Below the pieces are notes generated by a model. It saw only the letters and a list, made by a program, of their open reading frames with translations. It was not told the DNA's origin and ran no database searches. The position numbers were made by a program, and so were the translations under genes. A stretch of 64,000 nt of DNA from Acinetobacter sp. ANC 4805 (GTDB taxonomy: Bacteria > Pseudomonadota > Gammaproteobacteria > Pseudomonadales > Moraxellaceae): positions 1 to 64,000 of the forward strand of contig NZ_JAKZGD010000002.1 in assembly GCF_022549495.1 (NCBI RefSeq). The letters run 5' to 3'. Each line of letters begins with the position of its first letter. Positions within the stretch are counted from its first letter, which is position 1. Shown here piece by piece: positions 16,484 through 24,001 of this stretch.

Positions 16484-16852
16484 AGTGCATAATTATTTAT
16501 GAACAAAGGACAATCAATAATTATAAATATTCACTTTCGAAAATTTAATGATTGTTATTTGTTCGAAATAAATGATAATGAAAATATATTGCTAAAGCAT
16601 GTAAAATGTATACCATCTGTCTGAACTTATTGTTTTGTATTTAACTTTATTTGTATTTTATGTGATATAAGGCAAAATTATCCTGTAAATAAATGGATTT
16701 ATTTGGTGCTCGGATTTTGTTTGGTGAAATAGTTTGGTGCTAGATTAGGTTGTTATGGTGCGTTTTTATCATACGTGAATCATTGAAGTGTGCGTCTGAG
16801 TAAACTATGACATAATCATTTTTCTAGACAGAATGTTCTATTTTGAAAATGA
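16484..16852. other. Intergenic region upstream of the sphingomyelinase gene
   Basis: About 370 bases, strongly AT-rich, with no coding sequence that I can support. It must hold the promoter of the sphingomyelinase unit. At 16574-16592 the sequence GATAATGAAAATATATTGC shares 12-13 of 19 positions with the Fur box, a weak hint of iron control. A run of G/T-rich repeats (TTTGGTGCT, TTTGGTGAA, TTTGGTGCT) occurs at ~16700-16742; its meaning is unknown. Confidence 0.4.
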
Positions 16853-16887
16853 AAAAATCTGAAAGGATAATTCACTTTCAGATTTTT
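16853..16887 (-). terminator. Terminator of the GTPase/roadblock transcription unit
   Basis: AAAAATCTGAAAG and CTTTCAGATTTTT form a 13-bp stem with a 9-base loop just past the stop codon of the roadblock gene. A/T runs on both sides make it usable in both directions. Confidence 0.8.
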
Positions 16888-16899
16888 ATAGGAGGAAAA

Positions 16900-17319
16900 T
16901 TAAGCTTGATCTGCATCAACAATTGCCGCACTTGCCTGTTTTAAGCTGTAAAGTAGCTGCCCTAAAAGAACATCTTTATTGCTTAATGTCACCATCACCA
17001 TCGGATGATGTGGTGCAGGAATTGATGTCAGAATTGCTTTACCATTTTCAGCATCAAGCGTAATACTCTGACATCCTGTCAATTGGATTTCATTTAGAAA
17101 TGCACTGACCATCGCCAAAATAGAACTACTTACAGCTGCTAATTTAGTGCTGTTGTAAGGGTTCTTTTTATACATTGATGCCAGCTCGAACCCATCAGTA
17201 GAGCAGAGCATAATATAATCAATACCTCGGATATTGGTTAATATGTCATTGGCTTGAATCTTCGCCAAGTGAATCAGTTCTTTTGGTGCTGTGCGCTGTT
17301 GACTGGGGATACTGAACAT
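16900..17319 (-). CDS. Roadblock/LC7 domain protein (second copy, end of module)
   Basis: A 139-residue protein with the roadblock/LC7 fold pattern: a helix, then DYIMLCSTDGFELASMY, a helix SSILAMVSAFLNEI, and strands GKAILTSIP and VMVTLSNKDVLLGQLLY ending in a helix. Roadblock proteins dimerise and act as regulators or scaffolds of Ras-like GTPases. It is the last gene of a minus-strand module, 32 bases after the GTPase gene, and is followed by a terminator. It differs clearly from the roadblock protein at 19010-19369, so the two may form a heterodimer. Target process unknown. Confidence 0.78.
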   Translation of the reverse strand: MFSIPSQQRTAPKELIHLAKIQANDILTNIRGIDYIMLCSTDGFELASMYKKNPYNSTKLAAVSSSILAMVSAFLNEIQLTGCQSITLDAENGKAILTSIPAPHHPMVMVTLSNKDVLLGQLLYSLKQASAAIVDADQA

Positions 17320-17351
17320 AATTTTTCTCTTTATTAAAGTTATTCATTAAT

Positions 17352-17894
17352 TTAATTGGTTGCTTTTAGATTTACTTCTAAGGCTGCAATTAAAGACTCA
17401 ACCATAAGTAAAATGTGTTCTTGTTTTCGTGCATCAATAAAAAACAAAGGGTACTGATATTCATTTTGAATGAGCCAATCTCTATAGATTGAGGTGGACT
17501 GACCTTTGTTTTCATCAATATGAGTAATACCAATTGATATATTTTTTGTATAGTCTTTAAATGTATCTAAATATCCATCAAGCTCATCGAGAGGGACTTT
17601 ACTATTGTGATCTACTAAAAGAATAACACCAAGAGCACCTTGGCAAATCACAGGCCATATAAAGTCAAAACGGGCTTGACCAGGTGTGCCGTAAAGCCCA
17701 ATTTTAACGCCGTCATCAAGTGTAATCTCGCCATAATCAATACCTACTGTCGTTTGCATTTTATTATGTGCTTGACTATCTGTATTAAATGCTTCAGTTG
17801 CAAGTACAGGAACTTCCGAAAGTGATCGTATCGCTTCAGTTTTCCCTGCACCCATACTTCCAGCAAATACAATTTTATATTGTTGTAGAATCAT
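17352..17894 (-). CDS. Small Ras-like GTPase (MglA-like superfamily)
   Basis: A 180-residue small GTPase. The P-loop GSMGAGKT lies at residues 12-19, a switch-I Thr in TTVGIDYG, and the G3 motif appears as GTPGQ in place of DxxGQ. The G4 position reads THID where Ras has NKxD, so guanine specificity may be relaxed. This pattern is typical of prokaryotic GTPases paired with roadblock proteins, such as Streptomyces conservon GTPases. It lies between the unknown 319-residue gene (8-base gap) and the short roadblock gene. It probably acts as a nucleotide switch at the membrane or in polar organisation; the process is unknown. Confidence 0.82.
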   Translation of the reverse strand: MILQQYKIVFAGSMGAGKTEAIRSLSEVPVLATEAFNTDSQAHNKMQTTVGIDYGEITLDDGVKIGLYGTPGQARFDFIWPVICQGALGVILLVDHNSKVPLDELDGYLDTFKDYTKNISIGITHIDENKGQSTSIYRDWLIQNEYQYPLFFIDARKQEHILLMVESLIAALEVNLKATN

Positions 17895-17902
17895 ATAATT
17901 CC

Positions 17903-18862
17903 TTAAAGACCAAAACGGCGTCTAATTTTGCCGAAAAATTTATTCAAAAAATTGTCTTGTTCAACAGGTTGTTCAGAAGCATCTAACTTTAAATAATTGC
18001 TTTCTGTTGCTGGAATAATGCCCCCATTATTAGAAATCATACATGCAGAAACAAATTGTTGAACTGTCTGTATTGGAATTCTTAATTGAGTTGCGACTTG
18101 TGCGAGTTGAGCTCCTTGTATAAAACATGCTGAAAGTAAAAGTGTAATTTTTCGATCTGTACTTTGAGTCGGTTGAGGCCAATACTCAATTTTAAAATAT
18201 TCATTTTCATTAGGAGCAAGTTGTTGGAACTCTAATGAATGCCAAAATAAATTCCATAACCAATCTTGTAAATCATATTCAATCTTGCGAGAAACTTTTG
18301 TAAAATCAAAAGTTGTGGCGAACTCGTAGTTAAAACTATGATTCGTTTGAGTCTGTATCCGAGTTGGTTCCAGCCATGCAACTTGGCTACGTGTATCAAT
18401 AATCGCTAAAGTACCGTGATCATCAAACAGATGTAACCGAGCATTTTCTGGATTTAACATATCCTCTAAAAATTTTTCGTTTACGGCATTGTGGTTAGAT
18501 ATAACTTCATCTTCTGGCTGTTGATGAGAAATGTAACTAATAAGTCGAAGATGAATCCAATTTTTTAAAGCATCAGTCTGTTGAAATGGTAAATAGAGTG
18601 TATTGTTTTCCTCAATTCTACAAGAACCTTGCCCCTTAGAAACTTTCAAACATGGTAATTGTTTTTGTTGAATAATACGTTGGATACCTTCGGTATCAAA
18701 AAAATTTTCATTTATTAATAATAAATCAAGATTTGGGTCTGAAATATTAATCCAGTTTATGCCAAACTCATTAGGTATTGTTTTTCTAAGTTCTATTTTT
18801 AACTCATCTGAAACTTTTAAACTTATACCTGAAATTGCGATATTAATGCAATGTCCATTCAT
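17903..18862 (-). CDS. Unrecognised 319-residue protein of the GTPase/roadblock module
   Basis: I do not recognise this family. The N-terminal ~100 residues alternate strands and helices (HCINIAISGIS; NLDLLLINENFF; LPCLKVSKG), a little like a receiver-type alpha/beta fold but without its phospho-acceptor pattern. The middle (HLFDDHGTLAIIDTRSQVAWLEP) is beta-rich. Residues ~245-290 (ACFIQGAQLAQVATQLRIPI, QTVQQFVSACMI) could be a helix-turn-helix or a protein-contact helical domain. The C-terminus is basic (FGKIRRRFGL). No signal or membrane segment is seen. The 8-base gap to the GTPase implies a shared job, perhaps as its effector or regulator. Confidence 0.6.
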   Translation of the reverse strand: MNGHCINIAISGISLKVSDELKIELRKTIPNEFGINWINISDPNLDLLLINENFFDTEGIQRIIQQKQLPCLKVSKGQGSCRIEENNTLYLPFQQTDALKNWIHLRLISYISHQQPEDEVISNHNAVNEKFLEDMLNPENARLHLFDDHGTLAIIDTRSQVAWLEPTRIQTQTNHSFNYEFATTFDFTKVSRKIEYDLQDWLWNLFWHSLEFQQLAPNENEYFKIEYWPQPTQSTDRKITLLLSACFIQGAQLAQVATQLRIPIQTVQQFVSACMISNNGGIIPATESNYLKLDASEQPVEQDNFLNKFFGKIRRRFGL

Positions 18863-19009
18863 AGTATCACTTTAATGTTTATCAAATATTGGACTGCACG
18901 AAATTATCCCTTTACTAAAGAACAATAATAGACCTCTTACAGTATTTTAATTTTTATAACTAAAATATATATAAGAAGTCTAATATATTAAAAATCTTAA
19001 GATTTTTAA

Positions 19010-19369
19010 TTAAGCAAAGTCTAATTCTTTTTCGAATGTTTTCAATTCGTGTCGTGCCATCGCTAAGTTCGACTTACTGCGATCTAATACAAGGTAAAGG
19101 AAGAGGTTACCATTACTTTCTAATGGGCGAATTAAGTGATATGCCTTACCTAAAGTGATTAAAATGTCTTCAATATCATCATTGAGTTTTAGGGAGTTAG
19201 CAACACGGCGTTTTGCTCGAACAACCTCAGTGTTACCAGCCGCTGCTAATTCTAAGTCAATTGTTCCCCCACCTTGTGTAGCAAGCGCTAGGCCGCTTTC
19301 TGTATCTACTAATGCTGCTGCAACGAAACCATCAATATTTGTTAAGCTTTCTAATGAAATTTTAGCCAT
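19010..19369 (-). CDS. Roadblock/LC7 domain protein (first gene of the module)
   Basis: A 119-residue protein with clear roadblock/LC7 layout: [21 protein letters not shown], a central helix, [19 protein letters not shown], then [21 protein letters not shown]. It is the same size as MglB-type GTPase-activating partners. It is separated from the 319-residue gene by ~147 AT-rich bases, so it may be expressed both with the module and on its own at a higher level. The upstream region carries a CRP/Vfr-like palindrome. It would regulate or localise the GTPase at 17352-17894. Confidence 0.8.
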   Translation of the reverse strand: MAKISLESLTNIDGFVAAALVDTESGLALATQGGGTIDLELAAAGNTEVVRAKRRVANSLKLNDDIEDILITLGKAYHLIRPLESNGNLFLYLVLDRSKSNLAMARHELKTFEKELDFA

Positions 19370-19754
19370 GATATTATCTCTACTTATACATCTTTGTTTA
19401 TGAATTTATATTCCCTACTTTTGTTTTAGAATATTTTTCAAAAGTAGTTAATATCATTATAGGAAACTCTTTTATTAAATCAATAATACTCAGATGTAAT
19501 GAAGATAATTGGAATTGTAATAACTGACAGTTTTTGTCAAAACAATAAATTTAAATAATAATTGAATGGTGTTTTTTTTTATTAATGTGATTTTTGTCAC
19601 GCTAATATTTGGTTTTTCTTTTAATTTTTCATTGTAAATAAATGTAAAGTTATATATTAAAAAACATAAATAACCTGTTAATTTAATCTAAATTCAATAT
19701 AAGTTTATGATAAGAAAAGTAATTTATACTCTTCTTATCATATTGTTGATATTG
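19370..19754. other. Long regulatory gap upstream of the roadblock/GTPase module
   Basis: About 385 bases of very AT-rich DNA with no convincing gene. It should hold the promoter of the minus-strand module. It contains the inverted repeat TGACA-N5-TGTCA at 19525-19539 and a CRP-like palindrome at 19586-19601. Both contain the word TTTTTGTCA, and the two copies are exactly 60 bases apart. Confidence 0.5.
19586..19601. promoter_or_regulatory. CRP/Vfr-like binding site
   Basis: TGTGA-N6-TCACG differs from the CRP-family consensus TGTGA-N6-TCACA at one position. It is ~217 bases upstream of the roadblock gene. Vfr, the Acinetobacter/Pseudomonas CRP homologue, controls surface behaviour genes. 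The site is a prediction. Confidence 0.4.
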
Positions 19755-20402
19755 TTAGACAGCGATGAGTTGCAGGTATGTGCAATATAAAAATAATAGA
19801 ATAGTTAATGCAACAACAGGGGCGATAATAAAAGACCATACTGGCGTAGTTGGCTCTTGAATGATGATTTCTTCAGTATGTTGTGCTTGATGTACCATTT
19901 GATTGAACTCCTGCATAGTTGCTTCTAGAGAGGTTTCTTGCTGCGTGACTGGTTTAGAACCTATAAGTTCGGTGAGTTGGTTAGTAGACCAAACCCAATC
20001 TTCAGCTTGACCTGATAAATGTTCAATTTGCCCTAAGAGGAGCTCAGTTAATCCCATTTGACCGAAACTACCTGTTTGGTCTAACTGGTTGAGTTCTGTA
20101 AACTGTAAAGAAAGTATTTCTGAAATCGTTGACTCGAGTTCTGATGGGCTTAAAGTGGATTGGTTATGTGCTGAGGTCGTTAGATGACGAGCAATCCCTT
20201 GGATGTAAAGTGGATCAGAGACTTTAATTTCTTGGTACAATTTATTCTTGTCTTGTTTCCAAAGACTGATGAGTTGCCCAAGTGCAAGCGAGTTTACTTC
20301 ATCAATAAACAATAGTTTTTCTTTGGCAGAATATTGATTGAAGAGTTGTGGTTTCTGAATTTTAATTTGTTCTGAAAAATATTGAACTAAGTCAAATGCC
20401 AT
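19755..20402 (-). CDS. Unrecognised protein with a C-terminal membrane anchor
   Basis: A 215-residue protein I cannot place in a family. The first ~170 residues are helical and hydrophilic, with repeated short motifs (LTELLLGQIEHL; STNQLTELIGS). A Glu/Gln-rich linker follows, then one hydrophobic segment (~residues 188-213) at the extreme C-terminus with no charged tail. This is the layout of a tail-anchored protein facing the cytoplasm. It lies 17 bases downstream of sspB on the same strand and is probably co-transcribed with sspA-sspB. No function is proposed. Confidence 0.65.
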   Translation of the reverse strand: MAFDLVQYFSEQIKIQKPQLFNQYSAKEKLLFIDEVNSLALGQLISLWKQDKNKLYQEIKVSDPLYIQGIARHLTTSAHNQSTLSPSELESTISEILSLQFTELNQLDQTGSFGQMGLTELLLGQIEHLSGQAEDWVWSTNQLTELIGSKPVTQQETSLEATMQEFNQMVHQAQHTEEIIIQEPTTPVWSFIIAPVVALTILLFLYCTYLQLIAV

Positions 20403-20419
20403 TGTGCATTTCCTCGTGT

Positions 20420-20845
20420 TTAATCTAGAATTCTTAGAGACGGTTTTTTCTTACTTGATTCAGTCTCTTGTTTTTTATCTTCCACTGGTATCTCAACAGC
20501 CGCTTGAATATCTGCATATTCACTAGGTTCAAAGAACAAGCCTTGTCCATTTTCTCTTGCGTAGATTCCTAAAACAGCATGAATAGGAACGTAGAGTTCT
20601 CTTGCGACACCGCCAAAACGTGCTGAAAAAGTAATTGCATCATTGCTCATATGAAATTGATGGATTGCATGTGGTGCAAGATTCAAAACAATTTGACCAT
20701 CTTTCACAAATTGTTGAGGAACGTCAGTGTGTGGCTGAGTCGCATCAACTAATAAATAAGGTGTCAGTTGGTTATCACAAATCCATTCGTAAATGGCACG
20801 TGCAAGATAGGGGCGTGTAGGCGTAACATTGATTTGCTCTGACAT
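20420..20845 (-). CDS. sspB: ClpXP protease specificity-enhancing factor SspB
   Basis: A 141-residue SspB homologue. The N-terminal ~105 residues form the substrate-binding domain that recognises ssrA-tagged proteins: TRPYLARAIYEWICDN, HTDVPQQFV, NDAITFSARFGG, and VLGIYARENGQG. A flexible charged linker leads to the C-terminal peptide KKPSLRILD, equivalent to the ClpX-docking tail (LRVVK in E. coli). It follows sspA by 11 bases, as in other gammaproteobacteria. Its partners are ClpXP and trans-translation products. Confidence 0.92.
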   Translation of the reverse strand: MSEQINVTPTRPYLARAIYEWICDNQLTPYLLVDATQPHTDVPQQFVKDGQIVLNLAPHAIHQFHMSNDAITFSARFGGVARELYVPIHAVLGIYARENGQGLFFEPSEYADIQAAVEIPVEDKKQETESSKKKPSLRILD

Positions 20846-20856
20846 AATTTACAAGC

Positions 20857-21513
20857 TTATTTCATCTTAGGAATTAATTCATTGTAGCTGTTTTTTTCTT
20901 GAGCTGTCATTGATTTAATAAAAGATGGACGACTGAAAATACGATGACAATACAAGAAAATAGCTCGACAATGCTGCGATGGAAGTTCGATTCCCATACT
21001 CTGTAACCTTAGGAAAATAGGTGCAAGCATACAGTCTAAAATAGAAAAACTCTCTGACATAAAAAAGGGAAAATGCTGAAATAGAGGAGTAAGAGAAATC
21101 AGTGTATTTCTCAGCTCTTTTTGAGCTTTCTGTTTTTGTTGTGGATCAAGCGTATCGTGATGTCTCAGCATTTGATCCGCAAGTTTGAACCAGTCCTGTT
21201 CAAAGCGCCAAATATACTGACGTTGTTCAGCCCTTGCTATTGGCGCATCAGCATAAAGCTTGTTTTGGCGATAACGATCATCCAAATATTCACTAATGAT
21301 ATTTGGTGAAAAAAGTTTTAGATTTTGTTCAATCAACATAGGAAGTTGATTGTAGGGATTGAGATCAGCCAAATCTTCATCTTCATGATCAGTGATAATG
21401 AGCTGATATTTAATCTGCTTTTCAGCGAGTAAAAAGCGAATCCAATGTGAGCGGAAATCATCTGCATGACTATAAAGCGTAATGCCTTGAATAGGCGTAT
21501 TTTCGATGTTCAT
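20857..21513 (-). CDS. sspA: Stringent starvation protein A, glutathione-transferase-like
   Basis: A 218-residue SspA. It has the N-terminal thioredoxin-like domain (ITLYSHADDFRSHWIRFLLA, then NPYNQLPMLIEQNL) and the all-helical C-terminal domain of the glutathione-transferase fold (FFMSESFSILDCMLAPIFLRL). SspA binds RNA polymerase and helps survival under starvation and acid stress. The first strand is somewhat diverged from the E. coli pattern, but gene order with sspB downstream and rpsI-rplM nearby supports the assignment. Confidence 0.88.
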   Translation of the reverse strand: MNIENTPIQGITLYSHADDFRSHWIRFLLAEKQIKYQLIITDHEDEDLADLNPYNQLPMLIEQNLKLFSPNIISEYLDDRYRQNKLYADAPIARAEQRQYIWRFEQDWFKLADQMLRHHDTLDPQQKQKAQKELRNTLISLTPLFQHFPFFMSESFSILDCMLAPIFLRLQSMGIELPSQHCRAIFLYCHRIFSRPSFIKSMTAQEKNSYNELIPKMK

Positions 21514-21639
21514 TTTCCAAAATTGAGCTGAGTCAATCGGGTAGAATACTAAAACTGAGCAGTAAAATCACGGGGACTTTAATGATATCTCTTTGATCTA
21601 TAATTTTGAGTGATAAAAAATTATACTCAGATAAATTTT

Positions 21640-22110
21640 ATGCCAATTAAAAACATGCCAAAAACAATGAAACAACTGTATTCAGCTATTCCCTGTATTG
21701 AGCAGGATCCTGAACATGTGAAAGGTGCCCAAGAATTAACATTGGATCCTGAATTTCCTGACGTTGGCTTAAAAGGCACTTTTGGTTTATTTGGTTCCGA
21801 CGCGTGGATATCTAATCTCAAGAAAGGTGTAATTCCACGACAAACAATTATGGGGCGTATTGTAAGAGTTTATGCAACCAATAATACGGATGGATGCCGT
21901 AAACCAAATGTCATTGATATCAAAGTCGATGAGTCGAATGAGATTTTTATGGAATGGATGCATTTAAATGTTAAGTCGCAAAAAAAATATTATCGAGTCG
22001 GAAAGGAAATTCACATCTCATACTATATTGAGGAATTAAAAAGTATAGATGAGCAAACAGGGCAACATGATCAATTAAAGTGTGTTTATGAGATTTATGT
22101 AGAAACTTAA
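21640..22110 (+). CDS. Hypothetical protein
   Basis: A ~156-residue protein that I do not recognise. Start choice is unclear: ATG 21640 and ATG 21655 are both possible, GTG 21610 is less likely, and no good ribosome site is seen. The sequence has a Gly/Phe-rich stretch (DVGLKGTFGLFGSDAWISNL) and a beta-rich second half (IVRVYATNN; KYYRVGKEIHISYYI). No signal peptide or membrane helix is visible. It is a single gene on the plus strand, between sspA (divergent) and rpsI (convergent). Confidence 0.6.
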   Translation: MPIKNMPKTMKQLYSAIPCIEQDPEHVKGAQELTLDPEFPDVGLKGTFGLFGSDAWISNLKKGVIPRQTIMGRIVRVYATNNTDGCRKPNVIDIKVDESNEIFMEWMHLNVKSQKKYYRVGKEIHISYYIEELKSIDEQTGQHDQLKCVYEIYVET

Positions 22111-22130
22111 TATGATGATTAGGTTAATAA

Positions 22131-22158
22131 AAAAACCTCGGATAAATCCGAGGTTTTT
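22131..22158. terminator. Bidirectional terminator between the hypothetical gene and rpsI
   Basis: AAAAACCTCGGAT (22131-22143) and ATCCGAGGTTTTT (22146-22158) are perfect complements. The tip of the helix opens to form the loop. A and T runs serve the two convergent transcripts. Confidence 0.9.
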
Positions 22159-22176
22159 GTCCAATTCGTAAAACGA

Positions 22177-22563
22177 TTAACGTTTAGAGAATTGAGGACG
22201 TTTACGCGCTTTACGTAAACCAAGTTTCTTACGTTCAACTTCACGAGCATCACGAGTAACGAAACCAGCTTGACGAAGAGCAGGTTTTAAAGTTTCGTCA
22301 GCAGCGATCAATGCACGAGTAATACCGTGACGGATTGCGCCAGCTTGACCACCGATACCACCACCTTTAACAGTGATGTAAAGGTCAAATTTTTCAGTTA
22401 CTTCTAAAAGCTCTAAAGGCTGACGCACAACCATACGAGCAGTTTCACGACCGAAATATTGCTCAAGCGTACGGTTGTTAATTACGAGTTTACCTGTACC
22501 AGCTGATAAGAAAACACGTGCAGTTGCGGTCTTACGGCGACCTGTACCATAATTAGTAGCCAT
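22177..22563 (-). CDS. rpsI: 30S ribosomal protein S9
   Basis: A 128-residue S9 of normal length. It has the N-terminal [15 protein letters not shown], the central [19 protein letters not shown], and the C-terminal basic tail ending [17 protein letters not shown], whose final Lys-Arg contacts P-site tRNA. It follows rplM by 12 bases, the universal bacterial order. Confidence 0.98.
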   Translation of the reverse strand: MATNYGTGRRKTATARVFLSAGTGKLVINNRTLEQYFGRETARMVVRQPLELLEVTEKFDLYITVKGGGIGGQAGAIRHGITRALIAADETLKPALRQAGFVTRDAREVERKKLGLRKARKRPQFSKR

Positions 22564-22575
22564 GTGCTGTATCCC

Positions 22576-23004
22576 TTAGATGTCCAAAACTTGTGGCTGT
22601 TGAGCAGTATGAGGATGCTCAGTACCAGCGTACACTTTCATTTTTTTGATCATTGCATAACCAAGAGGACCTTTTGGCAACATACCTTTAACAGCTTTTT
22701 CTAAAACTGCTTCAGGTTTATGAGCAATTAACTTCTCGAAGTTAGTCTCACGGATACCACCAGGGAAACCAGTATGGCGATAGTATTTCTTATCAAGCGC
22801 TTTTTTACCAGTCACTTGAACATGTTCAGCATTGATCACAACGATGTAGTCACCAGTGTCAACGTGAGGAGTATAAGAAGTTTTGTGCTTACCGCGTAAA
22901 CGACGAGCGATTTCAGTCGCAAGGCGACCTAAAGTTTTGCCAGAAGCATCAACAACATACCAGTCGTGTTGAACTTCAGCTGGCTTAGCGCTGAGAGTTT
23001 TCAT
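22576..23004 (-). CDS. rplM: 50S ribosomal protein L13
   Basis: A 142-residue L13 of standard length with signatures [38 protein letters not shown] and GMLPKGPLG...[15 protein letters not shown] sequence (here [16 protein letters not shown]). It heads the rplM-rpsI operon. A TATAAT-like -10 at 23017-23022 (minus strand) lies only a few bases before the start codon, which implies a very short leader. Confidence 0.98.
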   Translation of the reverse strand: MKTLSAKPAEVQHDWYVVDASGKTLGRLATEIARRLRGKHKTSYTPHVDTGDYIVVINAEHVQVTGKKALDKKYYRHTGFPGGIRETNFEKLIAHKPEAVLEKAVKGMLPKGPLGYAMIKKMKVYAGTEHPHTAQQPQVLDI

Positions 23005-23016
23005 TTAAACCACTAC

Positions 23017-23054
23017 CTATTATAGTTGGTTTGGACGGTGGAATCTGTCCAAAC
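23017..23054 (-). promoter_or_regulatory. rplM promoter region with an inverted repeat
   Basis: On the minus strand a consensus TATAAT (23017-23022) is preceded by the inverted repeat GTTTGGAC-N10-GTCCAAAC (23029-23036 and 23047-23054), which covers the expected -35 zone. No strong -35 is visible at 16-18 bases. Because it is upstream of the -10 box, the repeat is more likely a protein-binding site in DNA than an RNA leader hairpin. Confidence 0.4.
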
Positions 23055-23271
23055 AAAAGGAGACCGAATTCTACATGAGTTTATAAAAGCACACAAGGAA
23101 AAATCACGCCAGACGCCATTATTTGCTGCAATGTGACTGATTTTGTAACTATATCGCCGTTAATTTTGAACTACATTATTTGACTTGAGAGGTGTTTGTA
23201 TTTGACCTATCATTTTTGCATTAATTATTTGAAATAAATAGAAGTATTTACCTCTTCTTTTGGGGAATTTG

Positions 23272-23913
23272 ATGGATTTATCGTTTTCTACAAAAATTGT
23301 TGTAGTTGCCATATTAATAGGTATTAGCTCTACACAAACAAACGCACGACGTTTGTATAAATGGGTCGATCAGGGGAGTGTGACCAATTATTCGGAATTT
23401 CAACCTAAAGAGGGAGCAAGTCGTAAAGTTGAAGTCTTGGAAAGTCGTGGCGAGCATGTTGATCCAGCGATGATGGTGACTGCTGAAATGAAAGCGATTG
23501 AAATTCCTGATGATCAGACGAATCCTTTGGCACAATCTCCAAGTTCTTCGGTTCAACCGAACCCTCAAGTGCATCCGCAAACGACACAAACAGTTGTAAA
23601 ACAAGGTGCGATGGCAACGCCTTATGCACGTCCACCAAATACCGTGGCTCCTGTAACACCTGCAACAGAAAAGAAAGAGCCACAACAAGTAGCGCAACAG
23701 CCCCATCCTGTTGAAAAGAAAGAAGTCGTTGCGAACCCTTTCATTGAAAAGCCAAGTAGTACGGTTGCTGCTATTGAGAAGAAAGAGGATGTGGTTGCTG
23801 TTCAACCAGAGAAAAAGGTGCAGCCTAAGATTAACCCTTGGACGCGTCAGGTTGAATTTGTACCTTCAAATTTAGTTCCTCAAAATTTGTCTAAAGGCTC
23901 ATCAAATCCTTAA
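23272..23913 (+). CDS. DUF4124 domain periplasmic protein
   Basis: A ~213-residue exported protein. The start is ATG 23272, five bases after GGGGA (23262-23266). A signal peptide ends near SSTQTNA. The next ~35 residues are a DUF4124 domain (RLYKWVDQGSVTNYSEFQP). The rest is low-complexity, rich in P, Q, V and K with repeated EKKE motifs, like a flexible cell-wall spacer. Function unknown. It is a single gene divergent from rplM. Confidence 0.75.
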   Translation: MDLSFSTKIVVVAILIGISSTQTNARRLYKWVDQGSVTNYSEFQPKEGASRKVEVLESRGEHVDPAMMVTAEMKAIEIPDDQTNPLAQSPSSSVQPNPQVHPQTTQTVVKQGAMATPYARPPNTVAPVTPATEKKEPQQVAQQPHPVEKKEVVANPFIEKPSSTVAAIEKKEDVVAVQPEKKVQPKINPWTRQVEFVPSNLVPQNLSKGSSNP

Positions 23914-24001
23914 TTCATTGCTATTGTGGTATCTAGGGCTATAGCTGTTTTTAGATTTTCGCTACACTATGTGAAAATCAAGAAACTTTGTGGCGGTTTT
24001 T

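Noticed and set aside
23029..23054. RNA leader (riboswitch or L13 feedback hairpin) for rplM
   Set aside because: The inverted repeat lies upstream of a consensus -10 box, so it would not be in the transcript unless another promoter exists further up.
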